NCBI GenBank assembly: GCA_010015675.1
Contig: ML976986.1
Span: forward strand, 345,671 to 409,670
From: Byssothecium circinans
Taxonomy: Eukaryota; Ascomycota; Dothideomycetes; Pleosporales; Massarinaceae
Length of the DNA stretch: 64,000 nucleotides
Direction: 5' to 3'
Shown: piece by piece, positions 11,808 through 22,573 of the stretch
How positions within the stretch are numbered: position 1 is the stretch's first letter
Layout of the letters: each line of letters starts with the position of its first letter
Translations under genes and position numbers: made by a program
The notes under the pieces: model-generated
What the model saw: only the letters and a program-made list of their open reading frames with translations
Database searches by the model: none
Told to the model about the DNA's origin: nothing

Positions 11808-12358
11808 ATGATTATGTCCTAGTAATTTGTGAGCCTATGTCCTATTACAGGAAGAAATGGCGTAAGCAAGAACCTACCGAGCTCAGGGCTCATTGATAGT
11901 CTTTCCATAGCTCCGCTGGGAACCCATAGCATGAGCCCATCGGCATTTATTTCCAACGGCATTCTGATGATGGCCGCGCGGTGCTGAGGGCGCTTTGAAT
12001 TCAGGTAATAAGATCAATGTAAGTAGGACGGTGACGGTGATGGTGACGGTGACAGCGTCGCGAGTATAGGTAAATGTGATCTTGACATGAAGCTGCACGG
12101 TGGCGTACGCGTCACGCGACGCGCCTGTCTCGCGTTAGCCTACAAAAAAGAGATCCGTCATGAGGACTTGGGGCACTTACGATGAGTGAAGGAGTAACTG
12201 CTTCCTAAGTCTGATCGCGCAGCTGAAAAGAAGCGTTATGATAGACCTGGATCTTGATCTTACGTCGCTTGGGTTGAGGGCAGCAACTTTGACCTTTAGA
12301 CAGCTGAGTGATAAGCCCTTCGGCATCAACTTTTTAAGTATAGGGCGAACGGCCTTCT
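11808..12358. promoter_or_regulatory. Upstream region of the DUF7587-like gene
   Basis: This 551-bp spacer holds a short GGTGAC-type hexamer repeat at about 12,028-12,054 and, at about 12,104-12,126, overlapping ACGCGT and ACGCG words that resemble MluI-box (MBF) sites. No coding exon was found; the short frames here lack splice sites that join to neighbours. Confidence 0.4.
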
Positions 12359-13082
12359 TCAATAAAATTTGGCACCATCAATGGTGGTCTCAACCTTGAT
12401 GTTGTTTTGTCCGTCGTGCAAAACCTTTTCTCCCTCCTCTTCCACAGCTTCTTCTTGCGCTTCTTCCGTCTTACTACTCTCCTCTGGAGCTGTCCCCGCC
12501 GAGCGCGCAGCTTTTCTTGTCTGCCTGGGCGTAAACAGCTTACTTTCCTTCTCAATCTTTTCCATAACTAGATGAAATAATCAGCGTCCATACATTCTAT
12601 AGCTGATAACGTAACTACTCACCTTCAGACCACTCCTTCTCACCCCCCTCCTTCCCCGTCCCAAGCGCCGCCTCAACGTCCACATCCTCCCCCCTCTGCA
12701 CCCTCTCAATAACTTCTCTCAGTATACCAATCTTCGCTTCCGCCCTCCTCATCTCATGCCCTCTTTCCTGCTTCAACCACAATATCTGTATTGCTTGGCT
12801 ACCTACTAATAGTCCGAGGACGATGTAGGGTGTTGCGGGGTTCCAGCCACGCTGTAGGGGGGAGGAGCGGGGGTCGCGGAAGGGACGTGGGATCATGGAT
12901 GTCCAGAATGAGGGTTGGAGGATTCGTGGAACCGTGAGATGTCGTGGGTGCGGAATGGGGTTTGCGAGCAGCGCAAAGGTACGTGTTTGCGAGACGCATT
13001 GCGGGCGCGGTAGTAGGGTCAGGAGGGTCCGGTGGGTTGAAGGCGTGCGAGCGAATTGACGGAGGACGATGTTGGTGTCCAT
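12359..13082 (-). CDS. Mitochondrial membrane protein, DUF5321-like
   Basis: Exons 13082-12623 and 12567-12359 (GTGAGT donor, CTAG acceptor) encode 222 residues. The first 45 residues are basic and nearly free of acids, as expected for a mitochondrial presequence. The block PSFWTSMIPRPF (about 58-69) leads into one transmembrane helix (about 84-103, PYIVLGLLVGSQAIQILWL). A helix follows with EAKIGILREVIERVQRGEDV, the most conserved part of the fungal family I know as DUF5321. The C terminus is acidic and disordered. Role unknown; a single-pass inner-membrane protein facing the matrix or intermembrane space is inferred. It is divergent to the thioesterase gene 311 bp away. Confidence 0.8.
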
Positions 13083-13393
13083 AGTTGCAATCTAGTCGAT
13101 GGGTGTAGGAGAAGGAGGTCGAGTCGGTGCGATGAATAACTTTTAGTATTACCCATGTAAGACTAGAACGGTTAGCGCAAATCTAAAGGTAAGGTAGCCC
13201 TGCAAGCACTTACCCTTTGTAGCATTCCCGAGGTCCAAATGAACGACGGCGAACTGCGACTCTTGATGAGGTTAATGGTTGTTCTCTATCCGTAGCGGGC
13301 TATATTTATTATTCCATGATAATATGAGAGGGCTTTCGGCTTGTTCTTCTCTTAGATCTTAGATCTGATAGACCTCCTCGATTTTCACTCACC
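13083..13393. promoter_or_regulatory. Short divergent promoter
   Basis: A 311-bp spacer separates the starts of the DUF5321-like gene (minus) and the thioesterase gene (plus). Both promoters must overlap here. No other feature was seen. Confidence 0.5.
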
Positions 13394-14063
13394 ATGGATT
13401 CTCGTGCAACGCAGTCCGCAAAAGCGACAGTCGCTGATGGGAATACCGAACGTACACCCAAACAGAAAGTCCAGAGGTGGTTCAATTCGGCTGCTGTGGA
13501 GGGATATGATGTATGTTTTTGAGCCCCGTCCTTCCGACGCCGACTGCCTTTACCACCTCAGTAATACTAACCCCACCAGGGCCACGACTCTACCCTCCCA
13601 TCCATCCTCACCCTCGAGTCCGCTACCTTCGAACCCACAACCTCCAACCCACACAACTCCAAGACCGTCTTCTCTTTTGTCGTCCCACGCTCGCTATGTA
13701 ACATAACCGGCTCTTTGCATGGAGGGGCTGTGGCTCTCATCTTCGACATTTGTACAAGTTTAGCGATTGCGGCGGTGTCGAGGAAGGGGTTTTGGGATAC
13801 GGGGCATGTGAGTCGAGTGTTGAATTGTACGTATTTGCGGCCGGCGAAGGAGGGGCAGCGGTTTTGGGTGGAGAGCGAAGTCGTGCATTTGGGGAAACGG
13901 ATGGGGTTGCTGAGAGGGGTTATTAGGGGTGAAGATGGTGAGTCTGTACTCTTAGGGGACAATGCTTTCCTTCCGGATGAGATGAAGTGCTAATAGGGCG
14001 GCAGGTAAAATCTGTTATACCTGCGAGCATAATAAAGCCGCCATAGGGAAGTCCAGTCTATGA
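13394..14063 (+). CDS. PaaI-type hotdog-fold thioesterase
   Basis: Predicted acyl-CoA thioesterase of the 4HBT/PaaI family, related to ACOT13-like proteins. Exons 13394-13510, 13580-13937 and 14005-14063 give 177 residues. The hotdog helix carries GSLHGGAVALIFDICTSLAI, with the HGG turn and the acidic residue that activate water in this family, followed by the strands VSRVLNCTYLRPAKEGQ and VVHLGKRMGLLRGVI. The last intron has a GTGAGT donor, a TGCTAAT branch site and a CAG acceptor. Splicing it replaces an early stop at 13,991 with the ending CEHNKAAIGKSSL, which suits the family better. Substrate cannot be told from sequence. Confidence 0.85.
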
Positions 14064-14484
14064 AAATCATACTGCTTCAATGGTTCCTTGCACCAATTTG
14101 GACTGTTGCGCATTTAGAAGTTTTAATCTTTATGGAATTGAGTTAGAATGCAAGTGGGGTGGAGGCCTTCAGAACCCGAGAGTTATTCTATAATAAAATA
14201 ATTACGAGGTAATGGAGTTTCATAGAGCGAATATAATGCCAAAAGACATTATCGAAGACATGACAGTTATGCTTCATGCTCACCATAAGCCCTCTGGCGT
14301 CTATCCCCAGGCTATCATTCCTTTGCTGTAATTCCGGCGCCATTCAATAGCGGAGTGTTAACGCCTGCGAGCAACATACATAGGGCTGGGGCGCCAAGCC
14401 GCGGAACGAAAGTCGCGTTAGCTGGGGCATGCGCATCGCATCACAACCATCATCCTAATCGAAAGCTCGACAACACACAGCGCC
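14064..14484. other. Intergenic, 421 bp
   Basis: Holds the 3' flank of the thioesterase gene and the promoter of the sorting nexin gene. AT-rich in its first half. Nothing else seen. Confidence 0.4.
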
Positions 14485-16517
14485 ATGGATCTCGGCGATG
14501 AAGGGAGCTCCCCGTGGGGAGGTGAGCATCGCAGAAACATGTACTCTTCTTTCCCGTCTAACAGCATCCGCAGATGTGCCCTCGCGGTCGAGCCCATCCC
14601 ACAATGTCCCGAAGATTGCTGAAGACGATGAAGCCGGTACTGCAACACAACTCATGCCTCTGATATGGTACAATTCTGATCCTTTGTAGAAAACTCGGCC
14701 CCTTCAAAGTCCACCGCCAGCTCCGTCCCAAATATTTCCGCCGCCCCGCGTTCTCCAGCTGGTCGAGGACCTCGTCGAAAGCAATACGGCGGCCAGGCTA
14801 CCAAGCTCGAAGCCGTCGATGACCCCCTAGGACCGCTGGGTGCTCTCACGCCACCATCAGCTCCAGAGGCTCCTCCGGCGCCCCCGCAGAAGGAAGCCGT
14901 TGGTCGCAGTCCCCGTCCGACTCCTGGTACATCAACGTCAAACTTGTCTGGATTGATGGACTCCGTAAACTTGGATGATGACGACCAAGACAAACTGTCA
15001 TCGCGCGGGCCGCGAGTGCCTCCTCCAGTACAACCTCCGACTGCAGCTGCGTCCCAGCGACAGACGCAGCCGAGCGTCAGCGTCGAGCGGGCAGCAAAGC
15101 CTACCTTCACAATCTATGTTGGAGACCCGCATAAGGTTGGAGATCTGACGAGCTCTCATACGGAATACTCAGTCATGACCAAGGTAATGTGTCATGGTGT
15201 TTAGGACAGTCAGGGGGTATATGCTAACGCCAGCTCTCAGACTACTTCGAAAGGCTACCGGAATTCCGAGTTCACCGTCTCCCGCCGCTACCGCGATTTT
15301 CTTTGGCTATACAACCAATTGCACAATAACAACCCAGGTATCATCATTCCTCCGCCGCCGGAAAAGCAGGCTGTTGGTCGCTTCGATGCCGATTTCGTGG
15401 AATCAAGGCGAGCTGCATTGGAGCGCATGTTAAACAAGATTGCCGCGCATGCCGTTCTACAACACGATGGCGACCTGAAACTCTTCCTTGAGAGCGATGC
15501 GTTCAACGTCGACATCAAGAACAAGGAGCGAAAGGACCCCGGGCTAGGCGAGAGCAAAAGTATGTTTGGCTCCATGCTCGGTGGGACCAGTGGGAAGTTT
15601 GTTGAGCACGATGATGTATGTTTTCTTACGAAAGGCGGTTCGTATCAGAGCTGACATTTCAGTGGTTCCACGATCGCAAGATCTACCTCGATGCGCTCGA
15701 GAACCAGCTCAGGGCTCTCCTCAAAGCTACCGACACAGTAGTGGCACAACGAAAAGGTCTTGCAGAAGCCTGCGGTGACTTTTCCGCTTCGCTATCCACA
15801 CTCTCCGCTGTCGAGCTTTCTCCATCCCTTTCCGGTCCACTGGACAGTCTGTCCGATATTCAGATCAGGATACGAGAGCTATACGAACGCCAAGCTCAAC
15901 AAGACGTTCTCACCATGGGCATCGTCATTGATGAGTACATTCGCCTGATAGGATCGGTAAAGACGGCATTCCTACAACGCCAGAAGGCTTACCATTCTTG
16001 GCATGCTGCCGAGTCGGAACTTCAGAAGCGCAAGGCTACGCAAGACAAGCTCCTTAGGCAGGGCAGGTCACAGCAAGATCGGTTGAATCAACTCAATGCC
16101 GACGTTGCGGACGCGGAACGAAGAGTGCATCAAGCAAGACTGTTGTTCGAGGACATGGGTCGCTTGATGAGGGGTGAGCTGGAACGCTTCGAGAGGGAGA
16201 AGGTCGAAGATTTTAAGTCAGGCGTGGAGACGTACCTTGAGAGTGCCGTGGAGGCGCAGAAGGAGGTAAGCCGCAGCAACCTGCCACGTCAAAACCTAAG
16301 CGTGGCCTCGTTAGGAACAAGTGCTAATTTTCCATAGCTGATCGAGATCTGGGAAACGTTTCTCATGCAGCTGGATACCGAGGAAGGCGAATTCGTTCCT
16401 CCCGCTGGTGTCGTTGCCTCACCAGCGAACGAACGAGCATCATCACCGAGCGAGCGGCCCGGTACGCAAGATTCGGGGATCTCAGAAGCGAGAGCTGTGG
16501 ATGCAGAAGCTGAGTGA
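14485..16517 (+). CDS. VPS5: Sorting nexin Vps5/SNX1, retromer membrane subunit
   Basis: PX-BAR sorting nexin that, with Vps17, coats and tubulates endosomes for endosome-to-Golgi retrieval. Six exons (14485-14521, 14574-14636, 14690-15183, 15241-15615, 15663-16265, 16338-16517) join to 583 residues. The N-terminal 200 residues are disordered and Pro/Ser-rich, apart from the start of the PX domain. The PX domain (about 175-300) contains the phosphoinositide-binding SRRYRDFLWLYNQL block and the proline stretch GIIIPPPPEKQAVGRF. The BAR region (about 325-545) is a long coiled coil ending in LIEIWETFLMQLD, typical of Vps5. The tail is short and Ser/Pro/Ala-rich. The 37-nt first exon begins at the first ATG, MDLGDEGSSPWGD, a usual Vps5 start. 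Confidence 0.92.
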
Positions 16518-17428
16518 ATAGTTCCATAGCCCCCAAACACTACTGAATACAGTCATATGTCGAACCCGTAGCAAATTTGTAGATTATTTTGCTAACGCAT
16601 GTACTGGAAGCATGACGTTGATTCAGGACATTGTGACTGACGTCGGCAGAGCACTTGGAATGACATCAGAGCGAGCAAGAGAGGAACTCTTAGGGTGGTC
16701 TGCTTCTGCTGTCGAAAAGATTCAACATGTTGATAGATATAGAGGTGGTATTGACTTGTGTGGACACTCCAGCGAATGTGTCACACAGTTTGAATAGCTG
16801 GAGCATTGTTGCATTACAGCACTGGTGCGATTCGCGATTAAGTCATTTCCAAGGTTCGTTGGCGCTGGTTGATATCCAATATGCAGTATGGTAGGCTGTC
16901 GGTGCTGTGAACTCGTTCACTAGGGTTGGGGCATCGTTTGCCTATGCTCATCTTGTCATTCTCTAACGCTCCTTCATTTCTCCCACTTTTCGTGATACAT
17001 TTTTGTTATTAGCATATTGCGGACCCTGTAACTATCACTTCCTAGCTTTTTCCATTGTTCGATCTTGAATTGAGTTGGGAGGGGTGCGGATGATATACGG
17101 CTCTTGAGGCAGCAGCAACCACCCTCATCTGGAAGGTGACAAGCCCCGTCAGCACATCTCCTTGGCATTCTCCGCTTATCCTCTTAGTACCTGCTCGTCA
17201 AAGCATGGTACTACAAGCTGAGGCCTTGAATCGTGATAAGAATGGCGATATGTCTGTCCAACGATGCGCACAATTAATCATTAATCTAGAGAGGGTTACC
17301 GAAGAGCGGGGTAGATATATAAGTGTGGCCTGGAACGTCTGGAAAGTCGAGCCTGATTCCTGGGTATTCTGCTCATCGATCCTGACAGGGCATTGAGAAT
17401 TTCGGGTACCTATCTGATTCTGGTCAAG
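16518..17428. other. Intergenic, 911 bp
   Basis: Lies between two plus-strand genes. Open frames at 16612-16797 and 17136-17396 have no domain, no signal sequence and no splice link to a neighbour, so they are not called. Presumably the promoter of the peptidase gene. Confidence 0.4.
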
Positions 17429-19084
17429 ATGAGGATTCAAGAAGTGTTGGTATTTACGGGTGCAGCGCAGGTTTTCGCCGGCGCGTTGCCGAGGGCAACA
17501 TATGGAGAGCATTACAAACCTTTGGTTAACTCGAAGGGGTTACAGGATGCTATCACGACGGAGAAGTAAGTTGGGTCTCTTAAACTTATCTAACTTAAGA
17601 AGAAACGGATTAGCGATGCTTCTCCCCCAAGTGTCGCTAGAAGATTCGCTCGTCTCCTTTGCATTGACCGCAGGGCTAATCTTTCTTATAGATTAATGGG
17701 TAACCTCCAAAGCCTCGACACAATTGCCAAAGCCAACGGCGGAAACCGCGCCTTCGGCTACCCAGGGTACGCTGCCTCGGTCGACTACATTCTCTCGCGG
17801 ACCGCCAACTCTTCGAACTTCCATACTTGGGTGCAGGACTTCCCCACGCTCTTCCAACATGTCGACTCCATCTCGTTCATTGCAGACAACCAATCGATTC
17901 CCGTGGTGGGCCTCACGTACTCCCCTTCCACCACCAAAGAAGGATTCACGACTCCCTTAGTCCTCGGCGTCACTGGCCCAGAAGGATGCACCAACGAAGC
18001 CTATGAAAATCTCGATGTGGAGGGCAAAATCGTGCTTGTACAACGGGGGTTATGTCCCGATGGGACGACGTTCGCAGGAAGAATGAAGCCCGCCGCCGCC
18101 GCCGGTGCCATTGCCGTAGTAATCTACAACGACGTCTCCACACCCGCCACAGGAGGCACCCTCACCAACCCCAACCCAGAAGAATACGTCCCCGCAGGCC
18201 TCATCAACAAAGCCCCCGGCGACGCCCTCGCCGCACGCCTCGCAGCCGGCGAAACCATCACAGCCTACTTCCAGCAAACGCAAACCATCGAAACGCGCAT
18301 CACGCAGAACGTCTTCACCGAGACAATCGACGGCGACCCAACCAACGTCATCATGCTGGGCGCACATCTTGACAGCGTCTTCGCAGGCGCCGGCATCAAC
18401 GATGACGGCAGCGGCACCTCGCTGATCCTCGAAGTCAAGACCGCGCTCGAGAAATTCCGCACCAGGAATAAAGTGCGCTTCGCATGGTGGGGCGCCGAAG
18501 AGAACGGGAAAAAGGGCTCGATTTATTACGTCGAGCATCTGAACGCCACGGCTGCGAATGATATCCTCGCGTACTTGAACTTCGACATGGTTTCCAAGGG
18601 CTACTTTGGCGTCTTCGATGGCGACGGGAGTACGCATGGCTTGAAGGGACCTGCCGGGAGCGATGTGATTGAGAAGCTGTTCGTGGATGATTTGACGGGG
18701 AAGGGGATTAATGTCACCGCTGCTGTGTTTACGGGTGGCAGCGATTATAAGAGCTTTATGGATGTTGGGAAGCCGGTTGGTGGGTTGCATACGGGGACTG
18801 GCGTCGCGCAGGATCCGTGCTATCATCAGGCTTGCGATAATATTGATAATCCGGAGCCGGCTACGTTGACGGTTAATGCCAAGGTGAGTTCCCCTGGAGT
18901 GCGTGGAGAATGAAATACTGACTTGGAGTGATAGGCTGCTGCTCATGTGCTTAGTGTTCTGGCGACTAGGGGCCAGGAGATAATCCCGAAGAGTCCGGTC
19001 AATTCTACTATGGTTGTGGGAAGGGAGATACAATGGACGATACCTGAGGGTGAGAGGCACCGCGACTGTGGAGGCGAGGTATAA
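17429..19084 (+). CDS. Secreted M28 aminopeptidase with PA domain
   Basis: Zinc aminopeptidase of family M28 (aminopeptidase Y / fungal LAP2 type), likely secreted or vacuolar. Exons 17429-17565, 17692-18883 and 18935-19084 give 492 residues. A signal peptide ends near residue 20 (VFAGALPRA). A PA insert (about 125-240) includes GKIVLVQRGLCPDGTTFAGR. The peptidase core shows the two-zinc ligand set: GAHLDSV, INDDGSG, WWGAEENG with the catalytic Glu pair, LNFDMV, and the late His in PCYHQACD. Potential N-glycosylation sites fit secretion. The first intron (126 nt) is longer than most here. The C terminus after AAAHVLSVLATRGQ is short and charged. Confidence 0.9.
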
Positions 19085-20032
19085 AGCAGATGGTAAAAAA
19101 ATGCATGAGTGTGTTTATTGGCCGTTGCGGTATCAAATTCTGTCTAATGCATCTTCACCTAAGCTACTTCGTTAGGTCTCTTGGCTATACATCGGTGATC
19201 TACCAAAACACCGGCCAACACTAATTCTGCAAAGCGTTGCCAGAGTGGCTGTAGCAATACATCTGCAGACCCGTCCTCAAAGCAATCCTTGTGCGAGCCC
19301 ATTCCATCAACGAGAGTATACCTGTCGCTAAGCGTTTAATTATCCACAATAGTTTGATAATAAAGCGAGGATAAAGTAAGAGGGATTAACTGCGTATAGA
19401 AAGCCAGTCCTTTCGTCATGGTTTGGTTTGGATTTAGTCATGCCCAGGAGCCTGATGTGGTTCAGTGACGGGTCCTGCTTCTCCTAATGCTGCCCGAACT
19501 TGTGAGCTTTTCAAGCAAGACAGACCACTTGTCACATGTAGGTTGTGGGCTCTGCTAATAAAGTGGTGTAGATATGATAATAACTCAAGTGTGGTAGTGA
19601 TAGGCGAAGTTGACATGATATTAGGTAGTAAACTTTTGCTAAAGATAAATAAGAAGAAGATAACAATGTAGAGAGACGCATTCAGACCAGAGCGCCCGTG
19701 TAGATCAACGCCGTTCCAAAGCCTTGAATATGCAATCAAACCCATTATAGATGCAGGGGTATATATGAAGGTGAAAAGGAAACAAAAGATTCAGAACATG
19801 CAGGAACTGCGATTATATGATATCCTGAAGATGAAAAGAGGAACAAGGATGTGCCATGTACGTGCAAGACCCATGCAAGAATAGAATAGACATATGCGGC
19901 ATCCATGATGCAAGTCTCAGCCTTACCTTCCGCCCGGGAATAGTTCCAAGACCGGCAAGTGCGCACGTGGGAGAGTAAGCTTATTGTACGACTCCGACAT
20001 ACATGTGCTGTGATCACCTCAGACTGCCATCT
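19085..20032. other. Intergenic, 948 bp, convergent 3' flanks
   Basis: Lies between the 3' ends of two convergent genes. The open frame at 19434-19745 on the minus strand has a hydrophobic stretch but no supporting context, and is treated as chance. No other feature seen. Confidence 0.4.
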
Positions 20033-21019
20033 CTATCGCCTCCTCCGGTGCCGCGAGCTTGGTTCGCCGTACCCAGGGCCATTCGACGTCTGCGAACTGC
20101 TGACGCAATCCCACGAGTATGGTACGCTGGATGCGGGGATAGTAACGCCTTGATATCTTCGTAGTCTGTCTCTGCGTGGTGGGGGTGATGATTGGGAGAA
20201 GGCTTCCCGCCTGAGGTCCTCGAGCGCAGAATTTGTGGCTGCCAAAACGGCGAACCGCCTGTCTGGATCACGCCGGACGGCAGTATTTGGCGTGGCGTGA
20301 CGGGTCGCAGAGCTTTGGTGCTGACGGGACTGGTGGTGGCGTTGAGTACGGGGTGACTCTAGATTATCTTGGTAATAGGGCGAGCGATGTTGGCGCTGCG
20401 AGCGTTGGCTGCGCGGCGAAGTATCCAAGCTCTGGTAGTGTTGGTGATCCCGTCTTTTCTGGGTCTTGGGAGGGGAAGGCGAGAAGAAAGACCAACCCCC
20501 GGAGTTGTCACGAACAGTCTTCTTTGACTTGACACGCTTGCCATGGCCTCTTAATGTGTGTTGTGATGCATGCTTTTGTCTGTGATGCTGACTTCTGTGA
20601 GGGCGAGGATTCAATAGCATCTCTTGCGAGGAGTTATCTGAATCTACTGGCCTGTACCACATACCTGTGAACGTTTAGTGTCTCCTTTCTCTGGAAGGCA
20701 ATGGATGGATACTGCAGGACTTACTAGGAATCTCCACATGCATTGGGGTCCTGTACTGCGTTCGACCGCTGGACACATGCTCACTTGCGCGAGGAGGTTG
20801 CTGGCGATATTCGTTTCTTTCCCGGCGCGGCGATTCTCTGGCTCTTTTGCTTTGCGGCCTCTCAACAAATGCGCGCTTCTCTTCTACTTCCGCGGCAAGC
20901 CGTCGTCCATCTCCACGCAATGAGCCTAAAGGTGGTCCGTTCCGTCTCTTTTTCTCACCCGACGACGAGGTCTTTGGCTTTTTGTTATTTGAAAGGCCAA
21001 AGGGGAAGCAGAAACACAT
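20033..21019 (-). CDS. Unknown basic, low-complexity protein with Cys-rich N terminus
   Basis: Exons 21019-20725 and 20664-20033 (GTAAGT donor, CAG acceptor, frame kept) encode 308 residues. I do not recognise a domain. The protein starts MCFCFPFG, a cysteine and phenylalanine tip of the kind that can be palmitoylated. The rest is strongly basic and rich in Arg, Gln, His and Ser, with many RS-like and SP motifs, so it is probably disordered. A more ordered stretch near residue 250 reads RRFAVLAATNSALEDLRREA. Membrane-tethered or RNA-binding roles are possible but unsupported. Confidence 0.6.
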
Positions 21020-21279
21020 AGCGACCCAGAATCTGGTCGTGGATCGCTATGCGCTCCAGAAAATGGTGCTCAGTTGCGGTTCAAAGATGGTGACTGTTCA
21101 GACTCGAGAGCCCGAAACTCGGCGATGGTCGTGATAGGTGCTGGGGTCGGGCTGGCGGGGACACAGGGCGCTTATAAGAATGCAGAGGAATCCATATAGT
21201 CACAAACAGGTAAAAGAGGCGTTTCAAGCAAGGGCAGGCAGGTCGCAAAACGATATGGTGGGAAGAGAAACAGACTAGG

Positions 21280-21675
21280 TTATGACTTCATGTGAAGAAA
21301 GAGAAGACGCCGTTCAGCATCCCTGGCCTGCGGGCGCACCGCAGCGCGGTGTCTATGTGCAAATGTGACCATGGCCAGAGCTAAAGCCAGAAGGGATACA
21401 TAGAAATACAGCACCTGGTAATGCGCCGTCCAATCAAACGGTGGCAGTTCTGGAGGGTGTGTGGGATCGGGAGTGATTCGCGAGATCCGGTTGAGTGGCT
21501 TTTGTAGCCATGTGACATAGTATTGTCCAGCTCTCTCCGCTGACGGCGGGAGCTGCGGCGAGGATCCTGTCGAACATGTCGGCGTCGCCAGCGTCTGGAG
21601 GGCGACGGGGCGTCTTATATATGTTCAGACATTGCCATGCGGTTGCTGTACCTGCGTAAAGCAAAAAGGGGGCAT
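21280..21675 (-). CDS. Small single-pass membrane protein (hand-assembled, two exons)
   Basis: Exon 1 is 21675-21652 (ATG, 8 codons), the intron is 21651-21595 (57 nt, GTACAG donor, CTCCAG acceptor), and exon 2 is 21594-21280, ending in TAA. The 112-residue product has an N-terminal Ser/Pro-rich part, a central GQYYVTWLQKPLNRISRI segment, one membrane helix (about 66-86, VLYFYVSLLALALAMVTF) and a basic tail. Amino acid composition and the N-out, basic-inside topology look protein-like, and the longer frame that overlaps it does not. No family was recognised. Called from sequence alone, with no homology support. Confidence 0.45.
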
Positions 21676-22573
21676 CGCGGGCGTGGGCTACGTGGCACCT
21701 GTGCTTGAGAGCAGGACAGCGGGACGGCGCGCGAGGATCGTTGAGCGATGCTGCAACAGTATTAGACGGGTGTTCCTCTGTGACGGCTCGCGTCTAGCTG
21801 CAGACGCGGTGGTGGTGTGCAGGTGAGTGTTTGGGCAGCTGACCTCTGCTCACCCCTGCACGTCTGGACGCAGCTGGGGTGTCTTATCGTTATCGCCCAG
21901 GCAAGGCCCGATTGAGGCTTGAGTTCAAGCCAACTTACCTTCAGTTCACTAGACTATCGACTCAAGGTCTGAGCTCGAACGGCACGGGTGCCTGCGTGCT
22001 GCCCGTCTCTTGCAGCTGCAGGCGTCGATGAGACACTTCCGCAGCCGTGGGATGAACCTGTTGGTGGAGGCTGGGGCACCAGAGCACCAATCGCGGAGTC
22101 TATCTGAATCAGAGTCCTGGCTCCAACTTCGAGATGGTGTGCGTGGAGAGACCGAACGAGGGTGAGCGAAGCCAGTGTGCCAGCCCTTCCACCAGTCATT
22201 ATTGGCCTGAGAGGTTTGGGCTTCCGCTGCCCGAGCCCAATTGAGCGATGACATCTCTCCATAACCGTGGCTGAACGAGAGTTTGCCCAGTGCTGAACAG
22301 CAGGTTTGGACAGACAGGAGGTAAAGCAACAGCTTACCACGCCCGAAGTATCTCCGCATGGCCTTGGAGATGGGGAGGTCACGTCATCATAGTCCAGCTC
22401 GCAGAATGCGCAGCTAACTTGACGAATCTGGTTCGGAATGATTCCGAGGCGGGGTGCTTGATACCGCTATCGGCTTTTCTCGTCCTACTTGAACCTCTCA
22501 CGACATCCGTCTTATCCAATAGTTCTGGTACCACATAAGCCGAACAGTTGACCATCAGAAAATACACATCAAC
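21676..22573. other. Intergenic, 898 bp
   Basis: Contains two overlapping open frames on the minus strand (21949-22359 and 21954-22382), both GC-rich and without protein-like patterns. Imperfect inverted repeats lie at about 21,789-21,806 (GCGTCT/AGACGC) and 21,818-21,861 (GTGCAGGTGAG against CTCACCCCTGCAC). The promoter of the aldo-keto reductase gene is expected at the right end. Confidence 0.4.

Noticed and set aside
17136..17396. 86-codon frame just before the M28 peptidase
   Set aside because: Wrong frame for an upstream exon of the peptidase and no signal peptide; the ATG at 17429 already gives a complete signal sequence.
19434..19745. 103-codon minus-strand frame with a hydrophobic run
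   Set aside because: AT-rich 3' flank of two convergent genes; the hydrophobic run is short and there is no promoter space or partner exon.
21949..22382. Two overlapping minus-strand frames of about 140 codons
   Set aside because: Both are open only because the stretch is GC-rich; neither shows a domain, and attempts to splice them in phase failed.
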